A stretch of DNA of 64,000 nucleotides from Agarilytica sp045430345 (GTDB taxonomy: Bacteria > Pseudomonadota > Gammaproteobacteria > Pseudomonadales > Cellvibrionaceae): the NCBI GenBank assembly GCA_045430345.1, contig JAILXT010000001.1, positions 496,001 through 560,000 on the forward strand. Direction: 5' to 3'. The notes under the pieces are model-generated. The model made no database searches. It was not told the origin of the DNA and was given only the letters and a program-made list of their open reading frames with translations. Positions 15,501 to 30,500 of this stretch are shown here, in pieces (position 1 is the stretch's first letter; every line of letters begins with the position of its first letter). The position numbers and the translations under genes are program-made.

Positions 15501-18500
15501 GCTGATTATTCAGGTGTGCTCTCGGCAATCAATATTGAAGTGCTTACTGGCATTGTCGGTGTCGAGTTTATTGAAGGAAATGATCACGTCGACAGTGAAT
15601 TATCTATATCTACTGGCACAAACACCTGGGCTTTTGCAGATTTTGACGGCTTGCCTGGTGACGATACCGTCTCAAATGGTGTTGATGATGGAACACTTAC
15701 AAGTGATCAGTTCGTGGGGAGCGTTCAGTTTGTAAACTTCCAAAATATTATTGGCGGCGATGGCGCTGACGCGTTTACGTTTACAACAGACACGATAGCA
15801 ACAAGCTCAGGTAGTATTGATGGTGGTTCTGCAGCAGGTAACAGTATTCAAGGGCGTACGGGTGTCGATAGCACTTGGGATATCGATTCTGCTAATAGTG
15901 GTAGCGTAACGGATACAACGAATTCTGACGAAGTCTATGTGGCTGATTTTGACAATATTCAAAACCTTGTTGGTCAAACAGGTGATGATGATTTCATCTT
16001 TTCTGACGATGCATCTATCAGCGGCTTGGTGAATGGTGGGGATGTTGGTGGAGATACAGATACACTTGATTATTCTTTGGAAACCGATGACCCGATTTAT
16101 ATTGATTTAGCGTCGGGTGTTAGTGGTACAGCTAATATAGAGAGCTACACAGGGAACGGAACTGACAGTACTTTAGTTGGTGAAAATAATGGAAACCTAT
16201 GGACTATAACAGATGAAAACGACGGTCATATCGATAGTAATACGATTTCATTTACCGACTTTAATATATTGATCGGTGGTACGGATGCCGATGATTTCGT
16301 TATTGAAGATGGCGGTAGTATTACGGGTAGTATTCAAGGTGGAGACGATCTAGTTGATGACAGTATTACTGGCCGAAGCCTAGCTTCTACTTATACCCTA
16401 ACGATCGATACTGCTCCTGATCCCGATGAGCCAAACGGTAATATCGTGGATACCTCTTCTGGCAGTGTGACATACGTTGCTGATTTTAGAGATATTAATG
16501 TTTTAACTGGTAATTCATCTGCTGATGTTTTGATTGGCCGTGATCAAGAAAATCATTGGAATTTTACTTCTAGCGAATTCTCTGTTGGAAATAATGAGGA
16601 GCCTTTATCTGCTACGGATTTGGTTGAATTTACTTCGATGGAAACAGTTAGGGGTAATAACAATACAGATATTTTTAACGTTAGTGCTAATGTGGTGGCA
16701 AATATTCATGGCGGTGATGGTGCAGATGTTTTTAACATTTTAACCCCTGGAGTATCAGCGACTATTTTTGGTGGAGATACCGACGCAGAAGTTGATGTGA
16801 TTTTCGGTTGGGATGGCGATTCATCTCAGGACGCCTTAAATCAAGAGAATAATTTATGGACAATATCTGGGGCTGGGTTCTACCTAGATAACGACACTGA
16901 TATAAGCGAGCGTGTTACCTTCAGTGAAATCGAAACGATACAAGGTGGTGAGGAAGTTGAGTTTTCTCCCCCGTCGAGTATCTACGTAGGAGGGATCGAC
17001 GAATTTACAATTTCTACTAATTTTTCCGGCACGATCAATGGCCGCTCTGGCGACGACCGATTTGACGTTACGTTGGCGTCCGATGTTACTGGTGGATTAA
17101 ATGGTGGCGATGGAATCGAAACCTTTAATTTAAGCGCTGATTTAACTGGTGGTGCCAACGGCGACGCTGACGCTGACGTCTTTAATATCCTTGCACCTGG
17201 AATTAACGCTGTAATAGATGGCGGTTCTACAGGAACAGATTCCGACACGATTCATGGGTGGGATGATAACGCTAGTGTGAATTATTGGCGAATTGAGAGC
17301 GGTGGGTTAGAGCTCGATAATGAGATAACGGATTCAAATACAAGTTTTGTGGGTTTTAGTGATATAGAAATTATTGATGGTGCTGATGATTCTGATGCAA
17401 GTGGAGATGGTCAGGATCAATTTGATATTTCGACGAGTTTTGATGGATCGATAAATGGTGGTTCTGGTTCTGACACATTTAACGTAACCAGCATAGCGTC
17501 AGTTTCCGGTGGGCTCTCTGGTGGAGAGGGTGGTGATTCGTTTGATATTGATGCAATTTTAACGGGAATTGTTAGCGGGGGTAATGGTGTAGATATCATC
17601 GATTTATCCGCGTCGGTTACAACGGTTAATGCGGGGGGGGGGAATGATCAAATTACGATTGATGGAGCGCTTACCTCGACAATAAATGGGGAGGGTGGAC
17701 AAGATCAGTTCATACTGGCTTCTGGCGGAACCGTAATTGGTTCTATAAACGGTGGCGCAGAAAACGATACGTTTACCGTTAACCAAGCGCAAACAGCGGC
17801 GCAATTAAATGGTGAAGCTGGCAATGATATTTTTAATCTAAACCAAAGCGTTTCCGATGGAACGGCTGCTCGTTTTGTTGTCGGTGGCGATGGGGATGAT
17901 ACTTTTAATGTTGTGGCGGGGATTAGCGTAAACATAGACGGTAGTGAAGGAAATGAATCTACGCTCGACACAATTACGCTGACGGATACTAGCGGAAGTT
18001 ATACCTGGGCGTTAACTGATGCGGATATCGGGTCGTTAGGCAATATTGATTTTATTGGTGTAGAAAATATTAACGGTTCCAACGGTGGAGTTGATACATT
18101 TGAGTTCGGCTTTTCTGGACGGTACGAAGGGATAGCAGATGGTTGGCTCGGTACCGATATTGTTGATTTATCCGGCGTGGATGGCGGTAACGTTGCAGTA
18201 TCTTTGGGATCCGACATCAATTTTGTTCAAAATGCGACGGTTGTAAAAGGGGCGGGTATTAATTCGTCGTTTACTGTAATCAGTGGAACCACTACAGATG
18301 AACCCACCATATGGACCATTTCTGATTTTGACGGTGCAGGTGAAGCTGACGGCACTAACGATGGTGTGGTCTCTAACGACGGAAACACCACGCAATTTAT
18401 TGATTTTGGCATTCTGGTTGGGAATGAGGAAGCTGATCAATTTACCGTGCAATCGGGGGCATCGATTGTATCTGTTAATGGCAATGAGACAACCAGTACG

Positions 18501-21500
18501 AATACGCTTACCTATTTAGATGGTAGTGATAATAACTGGGTATTGACCGGTACGCGCGCAGGTACAATTAATACGACCGATTTAGTATTTTTCAATATTC
18601 TAAGTATTGCCGGTACAGGGGATGACAACCTCCAAGCACGTAACTCACAAACCAATGTTTGGCAATTTAATACGACAAGTGGCGGTACGGTTGCTGATAC
18701 GAGTGCATCTGACTTGGTGACTTTTTCAGGCTTTGATGACGTGACTGGCGGAAATGAGCGAGATGAATTTAATGTAAATAACGGCGTGGACTTTGGCGGT
18801 ACTATTTCTGGCGCCAACGGTAACGATATTTTTTACTTGGTGGACGATGTCCTCACTGGCATTAATGGCGGCGCAGGCGATGATGATTTTCATGTGACGA
18901 ATGCGCTACTTTCTGTATCGGTTAACGGCGATGGGGGGGATGATGAATTATACGTACTCGCGAATAATGTTGATGTCACCTTTTCTGGCGGAGCAAATAC
19001 CGATTATGTTATCGGTGTGAATGATGCGGTAAACCAAAATAACTGGAATGTGAATACAGACCAATTGATTAATGCAGCCTCTCCGAGCGCTATTGTTGAT
19101 TTCAGCGGTGTTGAAGAATTAGTCGGCGGTTCTGGCGCGGATGTATTTACTGTTTCAGCGAGTATTACGCGTAGTCTCACGGGTACATCGGGGAACGATA
19201 CACTTGTTGGCCCAGGTGCTACAAACGAGTGGCTGTTAACTAGTCATAACACAGGAACTTTAAATACTACGGTGAGCTTTTCTGCCATCGATGTAATAAC
19301 CGGTGGTGCAGGAACGGATACTCTAACGGGAATTAACCAAAATAATGATTGGCAAATAACTGGCTCAAATGCGGGCTATGTCGAAGAAGATGGATCGGGT
19401 GATGGCCGGGTTGATTTTACCCTAGTAGAGGAGCTTGTTGGCGGTACACTAAACGATACGTTTACTGTTGGTGCGTCCGGTGTTATTGATTCTATTGATG
19501 GTGGTGAAAGTGTTGGTGATGACGATACGATTGTGGGGCGAACTACGGCTAACACTTGGAATATTACGAATTCAAATTTAGGTAATCTTCAAACGACTGC
19601 AGGCCCAACAACTTACGTTACTAGTTTTACAAATATTGAGACACTAGAAGGCAGTAATACAGAGGCAGATATATTCGATTTTGCAGTATTCGCGAATGTT
19701 AATATTGATGCGGGTGCATCAGTGGGGGATGTTGCGGAATACAGTGATGTTGCTAGTGATGTTGCGATTACGATAGGTGCGGGTGGTGTTGACGGGTTAA
19801 CCGGTATTGAGGAGGTTGTCGGCAATAACGATGGCTTATTGGTTGTTGGAAATTCAAGTACGCTAACTTTGGATGCAAGTGTTGCGGCTCAGTGGGATAT
19901 TTCAGATGCTAATGGTGGCGATGGCATTAACGATGGTGATGTGACCTTTGGTGGTGACACGGTTATCTTTACGAACTTTAGCGATCTTGTTGGTGGCTCT
20001 GGTGATGATACCTTTAATCTAAACCCTGCTATCGGGAATTCTGGAATAAGCGGTTCTATTACTGGTGGTGGAGAATCCACGGCGGATATTATTACGGTAA
20101 GAAATACAACCACAACGTGGGATATTTCTGAAGACAATAGTGGGGGCGCGGGTAATGAGTTTTCTTACGGCGACTTTACTTACCTTAATGGTACTGATGA
20201 TGGCAGCGGGCCTCCGCCAGTTGCGCTTTTCTCCAATACTGATTTTTCTGGCATTGAAACAATAAATGGCAGTGATTCCGGTGATACCTATACCGTAAAC
20301 CCCTTTACTTTGGGAGGCGGTTTTACCCTTAGCTTAAATGCAGGCTTAGATACTGATTCTATTTCATTTCTTAATACAAATTTAGATGTAACGCTAGGAC
20401 AGGCCGTTGGAGGCCTGAGTTTAGAAGGATTTGAGACGATTACCGCAAATTCTGCGGGCACGAATATTTTAAGATCTACCAGTACGAGTGGTGCGAGTGT
20501 TGTTTGGGCAATTGACGGGCTAAACGCTGGAACTGTTGGTGGCGTTAGGTTTGTGGATTTCCAGACCATTATTGCCGGTAACGGCAATGATCAATTTACG
20601 TTTTCTGCTACTGGTGAAATTGAGACTTTACTTGATGGTGGTAGTGGTTCTAACGAAATAGTTGCCAATAGTACATTAGCAACACGTTGGGATATTAGCG
20701 GTACTAATTCGGGTGCGGTGTATGACAATACCGTTACTTCAGCCCCTGTTCTTTACGTTGATAATTTTCAAAATATACAGACGCTTACTGGTAGCGGTGT
20801 TTCTAACGCATTCAATATGACAAGTACTGGTACGTTTGCTGGCACGCTTACCGGTGGCTCAGGTGCGGATACGATCACGGTTACTGAAATGGCGAGCCAA
20901 GATACGCTTTGGCTAATTGACCCTTCTATGCCAGAGGACGGTACCGTCCAGCGTGCGGATAGCAGCGATAATACTTCTGTGACCAGTTCTGCGGTTTATA
21001 CCGAAATAGAAACGCTTACTGGTGGTGATGGTGTTGATAAGTTTGTTTTCTCTGGTGCTGGAACGTTTACAGGTTCAGCTAATGCTGGCGCGGGTACGGA
21101 TATTGTTGATTTGTCGGGTGTTAGCGGAACGGTATCTGCGAGTATTGCAGCCGCAAATGTTCATGGTATTGCCGGTGTAGAACGTTTTATTGGTAATGGC
21201 GCAAATTCAACGCTTAGTGGTTTAGATAGCGGCACCAATACGTGGACTATTTCTGATTTCGATGTGTTAGATGCTAATCCTGAGTTGGACGGCGCAAACG
21301 ACGGTGTTTTTGTTAATGGCGGGACAACGCTTCAGTTTATTAATGTGAATACCCTGGAGGGTAGCGATACTGCAACGGATGAATTTGTATTTGAAGTGGG
21401 TGGCTCAATCGATGGTCGAGTTGAGGGTGGCGCGGGTCTTTTTGTCGATACGGTAACGGGGCCAGATAACACAAGTGCCAATCAATGGACAGTAACTACA

Positions 21501-24500
21501 GCGCTTGCGGGTAATGTGAATTCGTCAGATTTTGTCGAGATCGATCGCCTCATTGGTGGTTCCGGCACTGGAGAGGATTATTTACGAGGTCGAGTTCAAG
21601 AAAATAACTGGACAATTAATGCATTTAATGAAGGTTATGTAGAAGGTTCAGATAGTTCAGATCGTGTGACCTTTGTAGGAATGGAAAACCTTGAAGGTAA
21701 TTCAGATAACGATCATTTTGTATTCGCAACAACTGGCTCCCTTACAGGCACAATAGATGCTGATATCGGTGCGAGTAATAATGGGGATACGATAAGTGTT
21801 TCGAGTGACAGTGATGACTCTGTTGAATGGACACTTAATGGCAGTGCCTCTGGAATTATCACAGGGTTTTTGGTTAATGGCTTTAGTGATATTGAAGTCG
21901 TTAATGGTGGTGCGGGGCAAGATAACGTACTTGTCAGTAGCGCTTTTTCCGGTGCGATAAACACGTTAGCAAATAGTGACCGGATTCAATTGGGCGCCTC
22001 AGTTGGCGGTGATATCGATACTGGTGCGGGCGATGATGTTATCGAGATTGATGACAGTACAGCTGCAGCCAATATTATTGCAGGTACCGGCACAGACGAA
22101 ATTCGTTTGGATCACACTGACGGTAGTGATTGGCTTATCGATAGCAACGACGGCGGTCGTGTAACCAGTACAGCGCTCGTGACTTTTGATGGCATTGAAA
22201 TAATTACTGGCAATGGCGGTGTAGATGATGTTTCTGTCGAAAGTGATTTTGACGGAAGTATTTCGACCTTAGGTGGGAATGATGAAATAGCGCTACTTGC
22301 TAATGTGGCGGGTGGTGTTGCTGGTGGTACTGGCGGTGATCTATTTGAGATTGCTGCGGATAATTTAACGACAGACATTAACGGCACAAGCGGCTCGAAT
22401 GATCGTATAACCGTTACTCACTCTGGCGAAAGTGTTTGGACGATTGATGGATCGAATACGGTTGATAGCGTTACGTTTTCCAATATGGATGTACTTAACG
22501 GAAACGGTGCAGCAGATACCGTAACGGTCGAAACAGCGTCTGCTCATCAAATAAATACGCTTGGTGGTAATGATACGGTTTATTTGGAAGCTAACGTTGC
22601 TGATTTAAATACAGGTGCCGATGACGATACGATTAATATTGTTGTCGATGGGATTACTGCCGATGTCGATGGCGGTACAGATACAACGAATGGCGATACC
22701 TTAGCGATCACCCATGGCGGGGAGAGTACTTGGAATATTGCGGCATCGAATACTGTTGATAATGTTACCTTCAGTGATATAGAAAATGTAGTGGGAAATA
22801 ACCAGCGGGATCGAGTCATAGTACTTGCGGGCTTTGATTCAATTAATACCGCTGGCGGTAATGATATTCTTGATTTGTCGGCCAATGTAGATACGATTTT
22901 ACTTGGCGCTGGTACAGACGAAGTGGATATTAATGTCGATGGTATTACGGTGACCTCTATGAATGGGGGGGGCGATAGCGATACCTTAACGATTGCACAC
23001 AGTAGCGAGAGTGCGTGGAACATCGATACGGCCAGTTCTGTCGATACCGTTAACTTTGAAGGGTTCGATATTCTTATAGGGAATGACGAAATAGACACCA
23101 TGACCGTTACTGGTGCATTTGCTGGCACTATTTCTACCAATGGTGGGAATGATGATATTACGCTTTCGGCCAATGTGGGCCAATTAAATACGGGGGCGAA
23201 TGAAGACCGCGTACTTATAACGAACGCGTTGGTGATGGCATCTATTAATGCAGGCGGTTCTAGTAACGATATATTGACAGGCCCAACTCGTTCGAGCGGT
23301 CTTTACAATGATTGGCAAATCACTTCGTCAACAGAAGTTACTTTAAACGGATTGGTCACGGGGCAAAATTTTGAAAACTATGTAGGTGGGCTGGGTGAAG
23401 ATCGTTTTGAATTGAGCGAAGGTGCAAGTGCGGATGAGATTAGAGGCATTGCGTCAGGTGTGGGGGCTGATACCGCGTTTAATACGCTGATCGTAAATCA
23501 TGGGTCGGGCACAGTGCAGTGGCGCATTACAGGGGATAACCAAGGGCAAATTCTTGGCAATATCGTGGATGATTTTTACGATATCGAAAATTTAACCGGT
23601 GGTGCCGGCGTCGATACATTTACGTATACGGCAGCGATATCGGCTATTTCTGGTTTAATTGATGGTGGTGAAGATACCTCTCCAGACGGTAATGACGATA
23701 CGCTTGATATAACGGCCCTACAAAATGGTGTCGTTGTAGAGTTAGGGCCAACTGCTTCGGTGTCACCTGTGGCGGTCTCCGGCCGTTCAGCTTTAGTGGT
23801 GAATGTTAATAATATTGAAGAGATTACGGCCTTTAATGGTACCGACGCACAAGAGGCTCAAAATTGGGTGGCGGTTACACATACAAACGGTGTGCGTTGG
23901 GACTTTAGTGATGGCGTCGGCTCAGCCGTTATTAATGAAGGGACGGTGTTGGAGTTAGATGGAGGTAACCAAATTATTGCAGATACTTTAGTTACGCTCC
24001 ATAACTTTGGTAGCTTGCAAGGTGGTGTTGGTTTTGAGGATGAAATTGATATTACGTCAGAGACAATTTCTGGCGAGCATGTGCGAGGAAGCGGTGAGCG
24101 AAGCTTAAGCTTTACCGGTACAGGTTTGGTTGTTGTTGATATCGATAGCAATATCGTTAACTTAACTGGTAATAATAATTTATTACTGCGCGTTTCTGCA
24201 GGCTCTGAATTTGACGGGACTGTTATTAATAATGATTGGTTGATCAACGAGCAAAATGCCGGAACCTTTAGTGGTGATGTTGATGGCGCGGCTACCTTCA
24301 GCTTCGATTTTACCGGAGTTAATCGCTTTGAAGGTGGTGTAGGCAATGATGAGTTTATTATTTCTGAAAATGCTTCGCTTATCGATGGCGCGTTAAACGG
24401 TGGCGGTGGTTTTAATCAAATTATTATTCCCGATGCAACGAACAATCTAGCTTTTGGTGTAAGCCAAATCAGCGCTACGCCATCGGTGCCTGAGGAATAT

Positions 24501-27500
24501 TACCCAAGCAGTAGTATTCCACCCGTTTTTCTTTTGGTGGATCGTGCAGCTACAGATGGGATTACTGAGATTTTTAATATCAATGATGTCAATGCGATGG
24601 TGTTGACATCTGAAGTATCGCTTTACAGTGCGACCACGGGGACTTTTGAATGGGATTTGGTTGATGCAGGCAATACGTTAACGAACAGCGATACCTTTAG
24701 TGTTCTCAGTTTTAATGGTGTTGACCGAGTGGTGGGTGGTGCCGCTAATGATATATTTGATGTTGATTCTTTAACCTCTGTTGTCAATGAATTTGATGGT
24801 GGTGTAGGAACTGACGTAGTTAATGTCGAAGATATTGTATCGAGCCTTATGGTTTCTACCGACCCTTTAATTACCACGAACGTTGATATTCAAATTGCCA
24901 ATATAGAAACGTTAACGTCTACGGATAACAACAACACCTTAGTTGGGGGGGCAGCAAGTAATGTTTGGAACTTAACGAGCGTGAATGACGGATCTTTGAA
25001 TTACAATAATGGCGCTGGCACTACTACAGTCTCTTACACAAACTTTTCACACTTAGTCGGTGGCGCAGGCCAAGATCAAATAGCAATTTCTGATGTTGAT
25101 GATGACGACGGGTCAAGTTCTGATTGGGGTACAATTAACGGAGGTGGTTCATTATTAGATTCCCTTACTGTCTCAGCAGACGGCGGCCTGAGTATTCAAA
25201 TTAATTCAACCGATATCGACGGTAATGTCATTGATAGTGTTGATACAGTTCGCTTGGATGTCGCTGGTATTGAACAAATTGATGCCAATGGTGCGCACAC
25301 TAATTATCTGTATGGGCGAGTCGACACTGAAAATGATTGGGATATTAATACAGTTGATCATAGTGTTGCGTTCAACGCAGACACCGTAACGTTTAGTAAT
25401 TTCCAGAATTTAACTGGTGGCGATGATCAAGACGAATTTACGTTTAACGGTGAAATAGTTTCTGGCCTTGTTCGGGGCGGCTCAGCAGGTAACGACGTCG
25501 TAAATTTACAGAATCTTGATGATACGGTAGTGCATATTGGTGACCGTGTAACGACCGATTTTAATATCGTCGATGTGGAAGACATTAATGCGACGGGCAG
25601 TGGTTATGTATTAAGAGCTGATGATCAATTAAATGTTTGGACTATTCGTAACGGTGCAGATGACTTATTAAATGCGATTACCTTTGATGGGTTTTCGAAT
25701 ATCGTAGGTGGTTCCGGCGATGACACGCTTACGGTGAATGTTGGTGTTGATATAACACTTTACGATGCTATTGATGGTGGCGTATCTGGCGAAGACACCT
25801 TGGATATTTCGGCCATTGGTCAAGATTTACGTGTTTCGCTAGATTCTGCGGCGCCAACTGCGGATCTGTATTTGAGTAACATCGATGAAGTGGATGCGAA
25901 CAATGCGCAAAATAACGAACTCATTGCATCCAATATCACTAACGTTTGGGATATCGATGGGACTAATGCTGGCACTCTTAACTCTGGTACTGCTAACGAG
26001 GTTGCGTTTAGTGGGTTCGCTAATCTCACCGGTAGTGATCAGCAGGATACCTTTAACTTCGGGCAAGTCGCTCTTTCTGTGGATGATGTTGTCACGGGGC
26101 TGATTGATGGCGCGGGTGGCACGACGGATATTTTAAACGTAAGCGATATGGTGGATGGTGTCGTAATCGAGCTAGGCGATACCCTCACGGTTGATAACCC
26201 CAATACCGCGTTGACTAATTTACACGCTAACAATGTCGAAAGTATAAATGCCTTTAACGATGTAGATGAAGCGAATGCACCTGATGAAGAGGCCAATAAC
26301 TGGCTTGTGAATAATATGTCCGGTGACTTCCGTTGGGATATTAATGCGCGGAACGGCGGTAGCATAACGCCTACCAGCGGTCAGGTAATTAATCCTATTA
26401 CATTTAGCAACTTTGCTTATGTAGAAGGTACAGATAACGGCGTGGATGAATTCCATTTCGTAGATGGTGGCGTTGTTACTTCTCAATTCGTTGGCGGCGA
26501 TGGTCTCTTCGATGATCTAGCTAATTTCTCGCTTGTCTTAAATTCTGATATTGAAATCGCCGTGAACAGTAGTTCAACCCAAGCGATTAATTTTGCTGGT
26601 CTTGAGCGCGTTATTGGAAACAACGATGGAAGCTCAGCGATCTTGCCGAATTCAACACTGCGTGTAGAGAGTGGCGTAAACACCTGGACGATTGACGGTG
26701 TTAATGATGGTGACTTGGATACAGCTGGCGATGATATTGCGTTTGAAAACTTTAATATTATTGTTGGTGGTACAGGTGCGGATCTATTCGACATAAATGG
26801 AAATGCCACAATAACAGGATCAATTAATGGTGGTGCGAATACGATTTCGACTGACCTAGATGTTATAGACGCAACTGACGTTATTGGTGATGTGGATATT
26901 CAAGTTGATGGCACAACCTTTGGTATTTTAAATGTTTCTGACGTTGAAGAAATTCGCGCGAGCGGTACCAACAATACGATTCGCGCAGCGGACGTGGGTG
27001 ATGCTAATTGGCTAGTGAGTAATGTTAATCGCGGCACATTAAACAGTGCCCTCGAGTTCATAGGTTTCGATAATTTAGTGGGCAGTACTGGTGTTGATCA
27101 CTTTGTTCTTGAGCAGAACGGTGTAGTGGATTCTGTTGCTGGGGGCTTAGCGACAGGGCAGGGTGATATCCTAGAAGTACAAAGCAGTAGTGGTGACACC
27201 TGGATTATTGATGGTGTGAACGAAGGCTCTGTGAGCACACGAGTGAGTGATTTCTCTTCTATTGAAAACGTTATCGGTGGAGAAGGTGCTGATAGTTTTA
27301 CGCTGGCAAATAGTACGGCATCAATAAGTGGTTTGATTGACGGTGGCGAGTCCAGTGATTTAGTGGATGCGAATATCGATAGTTTGGACCTTCAAGCACT
27401 TGGTGCCGGAGTTGTCGTAGAGTTAGGTGCAGATGCTTCTGATGTGCCTAACTTTATCGCTGGCCGTGAAACCTATGCACGTGTAAATGCCAACAACTTT

Positions 27501-30500
27501 GAGTCTATTACCGCTGCCGACACGGGTGCAACCGAAGACAATAACTGGTTGGCCATAACCCACGATAATGGTGTTCGTTGGAACTTTTCTGCAGGCTTAG
27601 ATAATGGATTAGTCATAAACGAAGGTTATGTGGTTGAGCTTGCCTTGTCTGACGCCAGTGAGGTGGCGAATACTCAGGTCGATTTGCATAACTTCGGAAG
27701 TTTGCAAGGTGGGGTCGGATTTGAGAATGCGATAAATGTTATTGAAGACAATACAATTTCCGGTCTTTATGTCGCGGGTTCGGGCCTTCGTACACTAAGT
27801 TATTCTGGTAATGGTTTAGTTGTTGTCGATATCGATAGCAATATAGAGGAAGTACAAGGGAATAATAATTTACTGCTTAGGGTCGCGGAAGGCAGTGAAT
27901 TTGTAGACTTTAACAATGACTGGTTAATTAACGCTGAAAATGCAGGTACCTTTACTGCCGATGCGGGAGGTACCACGGACTACAGCTTTGATTTTACCGG
28001 CGTAAACCAGTTTGAGGGCGGAAGTGGGAACGATGCCTTTACCTTCGCTGATAGCGGTTCACTCATTGACGGCACAATTAATGGCGGTGCAGGGAATAAT
28101 ACAATTGATGTGGCCACCGTAACGGCTGATCTGTCGTTCGGTATTGGTCAGATTGATGTAAACCCCGCTTCGCCTGCGGCAGTTTATCCGGAAGTGGGCA
28201 TACCACCTGTTTATCTTGTCCTTAATCGCGCGCTTACTGATGGTGTTACCGAGATCGTCGGGATTCAAACATTGAGTGATAGTGACGTTGCCTCTCGCGT
28301 CACGCTTTATAGTGGTTCAGTGCTTAATAGTAATAGTGTGTGGATGCTTGATACGACTCAAAGTACGCTTGAAGATAGTGCCAATAACGTGGACTTAACG
28401 TTTACAGGGGTTGTGCGTGTTGTCGGCGGAGCAACAAACGATACATTTAATGTCTTAGCGCTGAACGTGGTAGAGGATATTTTTGATGGTGGTGAAGGCA
28501 CAGACTCTGTGAATTTAACGAACCTATCCTCAGACGTGAGCGTTTTATTAAATAATAGCCTGGCAAGTGGTGACGTTTATGTCAGTAATGTGGAAAACGT
28601 AAGTGCAAACCCTGATGCAAATTTAAGCAATACGCTTATAGGGATGAATGAGGACAGCACTTGGGATATTAATGGCATTAATACGGGTGAGGTAGAAGGG
28701 ATTACCTTTGATGGATTTAATACCTTAACCGGCGGCACCGGAGATGATCGTTTTGTTTTGGATGGTGCTGATCAAGTGTCAGGGCTTATCACTGGTGGTG
28801 ATGGCACGGATGAGCTTGATATTAGCGGTATTGTTGCATCAACACGTGTTGCTATCGGGAATACAATTGATGCTGATCTAAATGTGAGCCAGATTGAGAC
28901 AATTTCAGCCACCAGTAATGATCATGAATTAATTGCAGCCAACGACGATAATATATGGAATATCGCTGGTCGTGATGCAGGCCAATTGGTGAGCGCCGTT
29001 TACGATATTGATTTTTCCGGCTTTGCAAACCTTACCGGTGGTGATGGTGCAGATACCTTTAACCTTAATCGGGTGCTTAATGTAAACGATGAAGTGTCAG
29101 GTGTTATTCGCGGGGGAGCCAATGGTGGTAACCAGGTGAATATCGACGGCCTTACTGATGTGACAGAAATATCTGTTGCTTTGGGTACAGAAAACGTCGG
29201 AACACTCAATGTTGTCGACATTCAAACCATCGATGCGGCAAATGGTGATTTCAAAATTATTGGTGATAACGTATCAAATACTTGGACTATTCAAGGGGAA
29301 AATACGGGGCTTATCAATTCGGTGGCGTTTAGCGGCTTTGGCTTCCTTGAAGGTGGTACCGACGACGATCTCTTTGTTCTGGCTCGACAAGATGGTGCAA
29401 CCGAAGATGATCGCATTACCGGAATGATTGATGGTGGTGGTGACCCGGTTGTTGGCTCTTCTACGAATCGTGTTGATCTAACAGGCTTACTTGACTCGGT
29501 AAGCGTTTCTTTTGACTCGACTTATGTCACTGCAGATATACAACTTGCACAAATTGACGAAGTTGACGCGAACAATAGCAATATCAACACCCTGGTGGGC
29601 GAGGCCCAAGGCAATAATTGGGACATCGATACACAAAATGCGGGTGAATTAAACGGTACTACGTTTAGTGGGTTCAGTAACTTAATCGGCCGAGATTTTG
29701 TTGATACCTTTAGTTTTACGGATACAGGTTCAGTTGCCGGTTTCGTCGATGGTGGTAGCCAACCCATCGATGGACGTGACGTTGCTGATCTAAGTGCGTT
29801 AAGTGATGTTCACGTCGTAATCGGTGATAGCACAGCAGGCTTCCTTGATATTGAAGAGTATCGGGGGAATGGTGATGACGCGATTATTACGGCAGAAAAT
29901 ATAGAAAACACATGGACGATCGACGCCGAAAATGCGGGCAGTATTTTGGATGAAAACGGAAATCAAATCGCATTTTCTAATTTCGGTATTTTGGAGGGAG
30001 GCAGTGACGACGATACCTTTATGCTGAACGGTGGCTCGGTGACCGGTGAGATTATTGGCGGGCAAGGTGACGATGAGCTTAACGTGACGATTGTTTCCGG
30101 TGTTAACGGTGGCGTTATGTTCCGTGGCGGCGAAGGGCAAGATGACTTACTGGTTGATGGTGGCGCTGTTGGTTACGAGGCGACGTATACGCCAAATAGT
30201 GATGGAAGTGCTGTGCTCGCGTATACCTTCCAGGATGAGACGAGCAACGTGTCTTATGATGTCGGATATGAGGCTGTCGAATCAGTTGAAGATAACGTGA
30301 TTGCAGACGTGTTTACGATTAACGATTTGAATCAGAACACGGATCAATTTGTACTGGAAGACGGTAGCTTCACATTAAATGGTGCAGGAGAGGTTGAATT
30401 TTCCAACAAGGATAGCCTTGAGATAAATACTGAAGCAGCGGATTCACTTCAGTTGGATGGTCAGATTGTTTTGAATAACCGCCTTTCCGTGACTGGCGCT

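Larger units (their letters stand above)
15166..30090 (+). repeat. About 50 tryptophan-anchored Gly/Asp-rich protein repeats in TpsA
   Basis: Read as protein, the region repeats the pattern 'N-x-W-x-I-x-x-x-N-x-G-x-(L/V) ... F-x-(G/D)-(F/I)-x-x-(L/I)-x-G-G-x-G-x-D-x-F ... G-x-I-x-G-G ... D-x-(I/L)'. I counted about 50 W-motifs (examples: NDWQITGSNAGYV, NTWTIDGVNDGDL, STWDINGINTGEV, NNWDIDTQNAGEL), one roughly every 100 residues. Two unit forms occur: a short one in which the W follows directly after 'D-x-(I/L)', and a longer one with an extra 'V-x-(I/L)-G...(I/V)-E-x-(I/V)-x-x-x-(G/N)' insert. GGxGxDxF-like segments recall RTX calcium-binding turns. The copies have diverged at DNA level. Confidence 0.8.

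Noticed and set aside
22580..23173. Long minus-strand open frames opposite the giant gene (for example 197 codons here)
   Set aside because: They are shadows of the repetitive plus-strand coding sequence, Ser/Val/Pro-rich, without ribosome binding sites.
15166..30090. CRISPR-like or satellite DNA repeats
   Set aside because: The DNA copies have diverged and vary in length; the regularity is at protein level inside one open frame.
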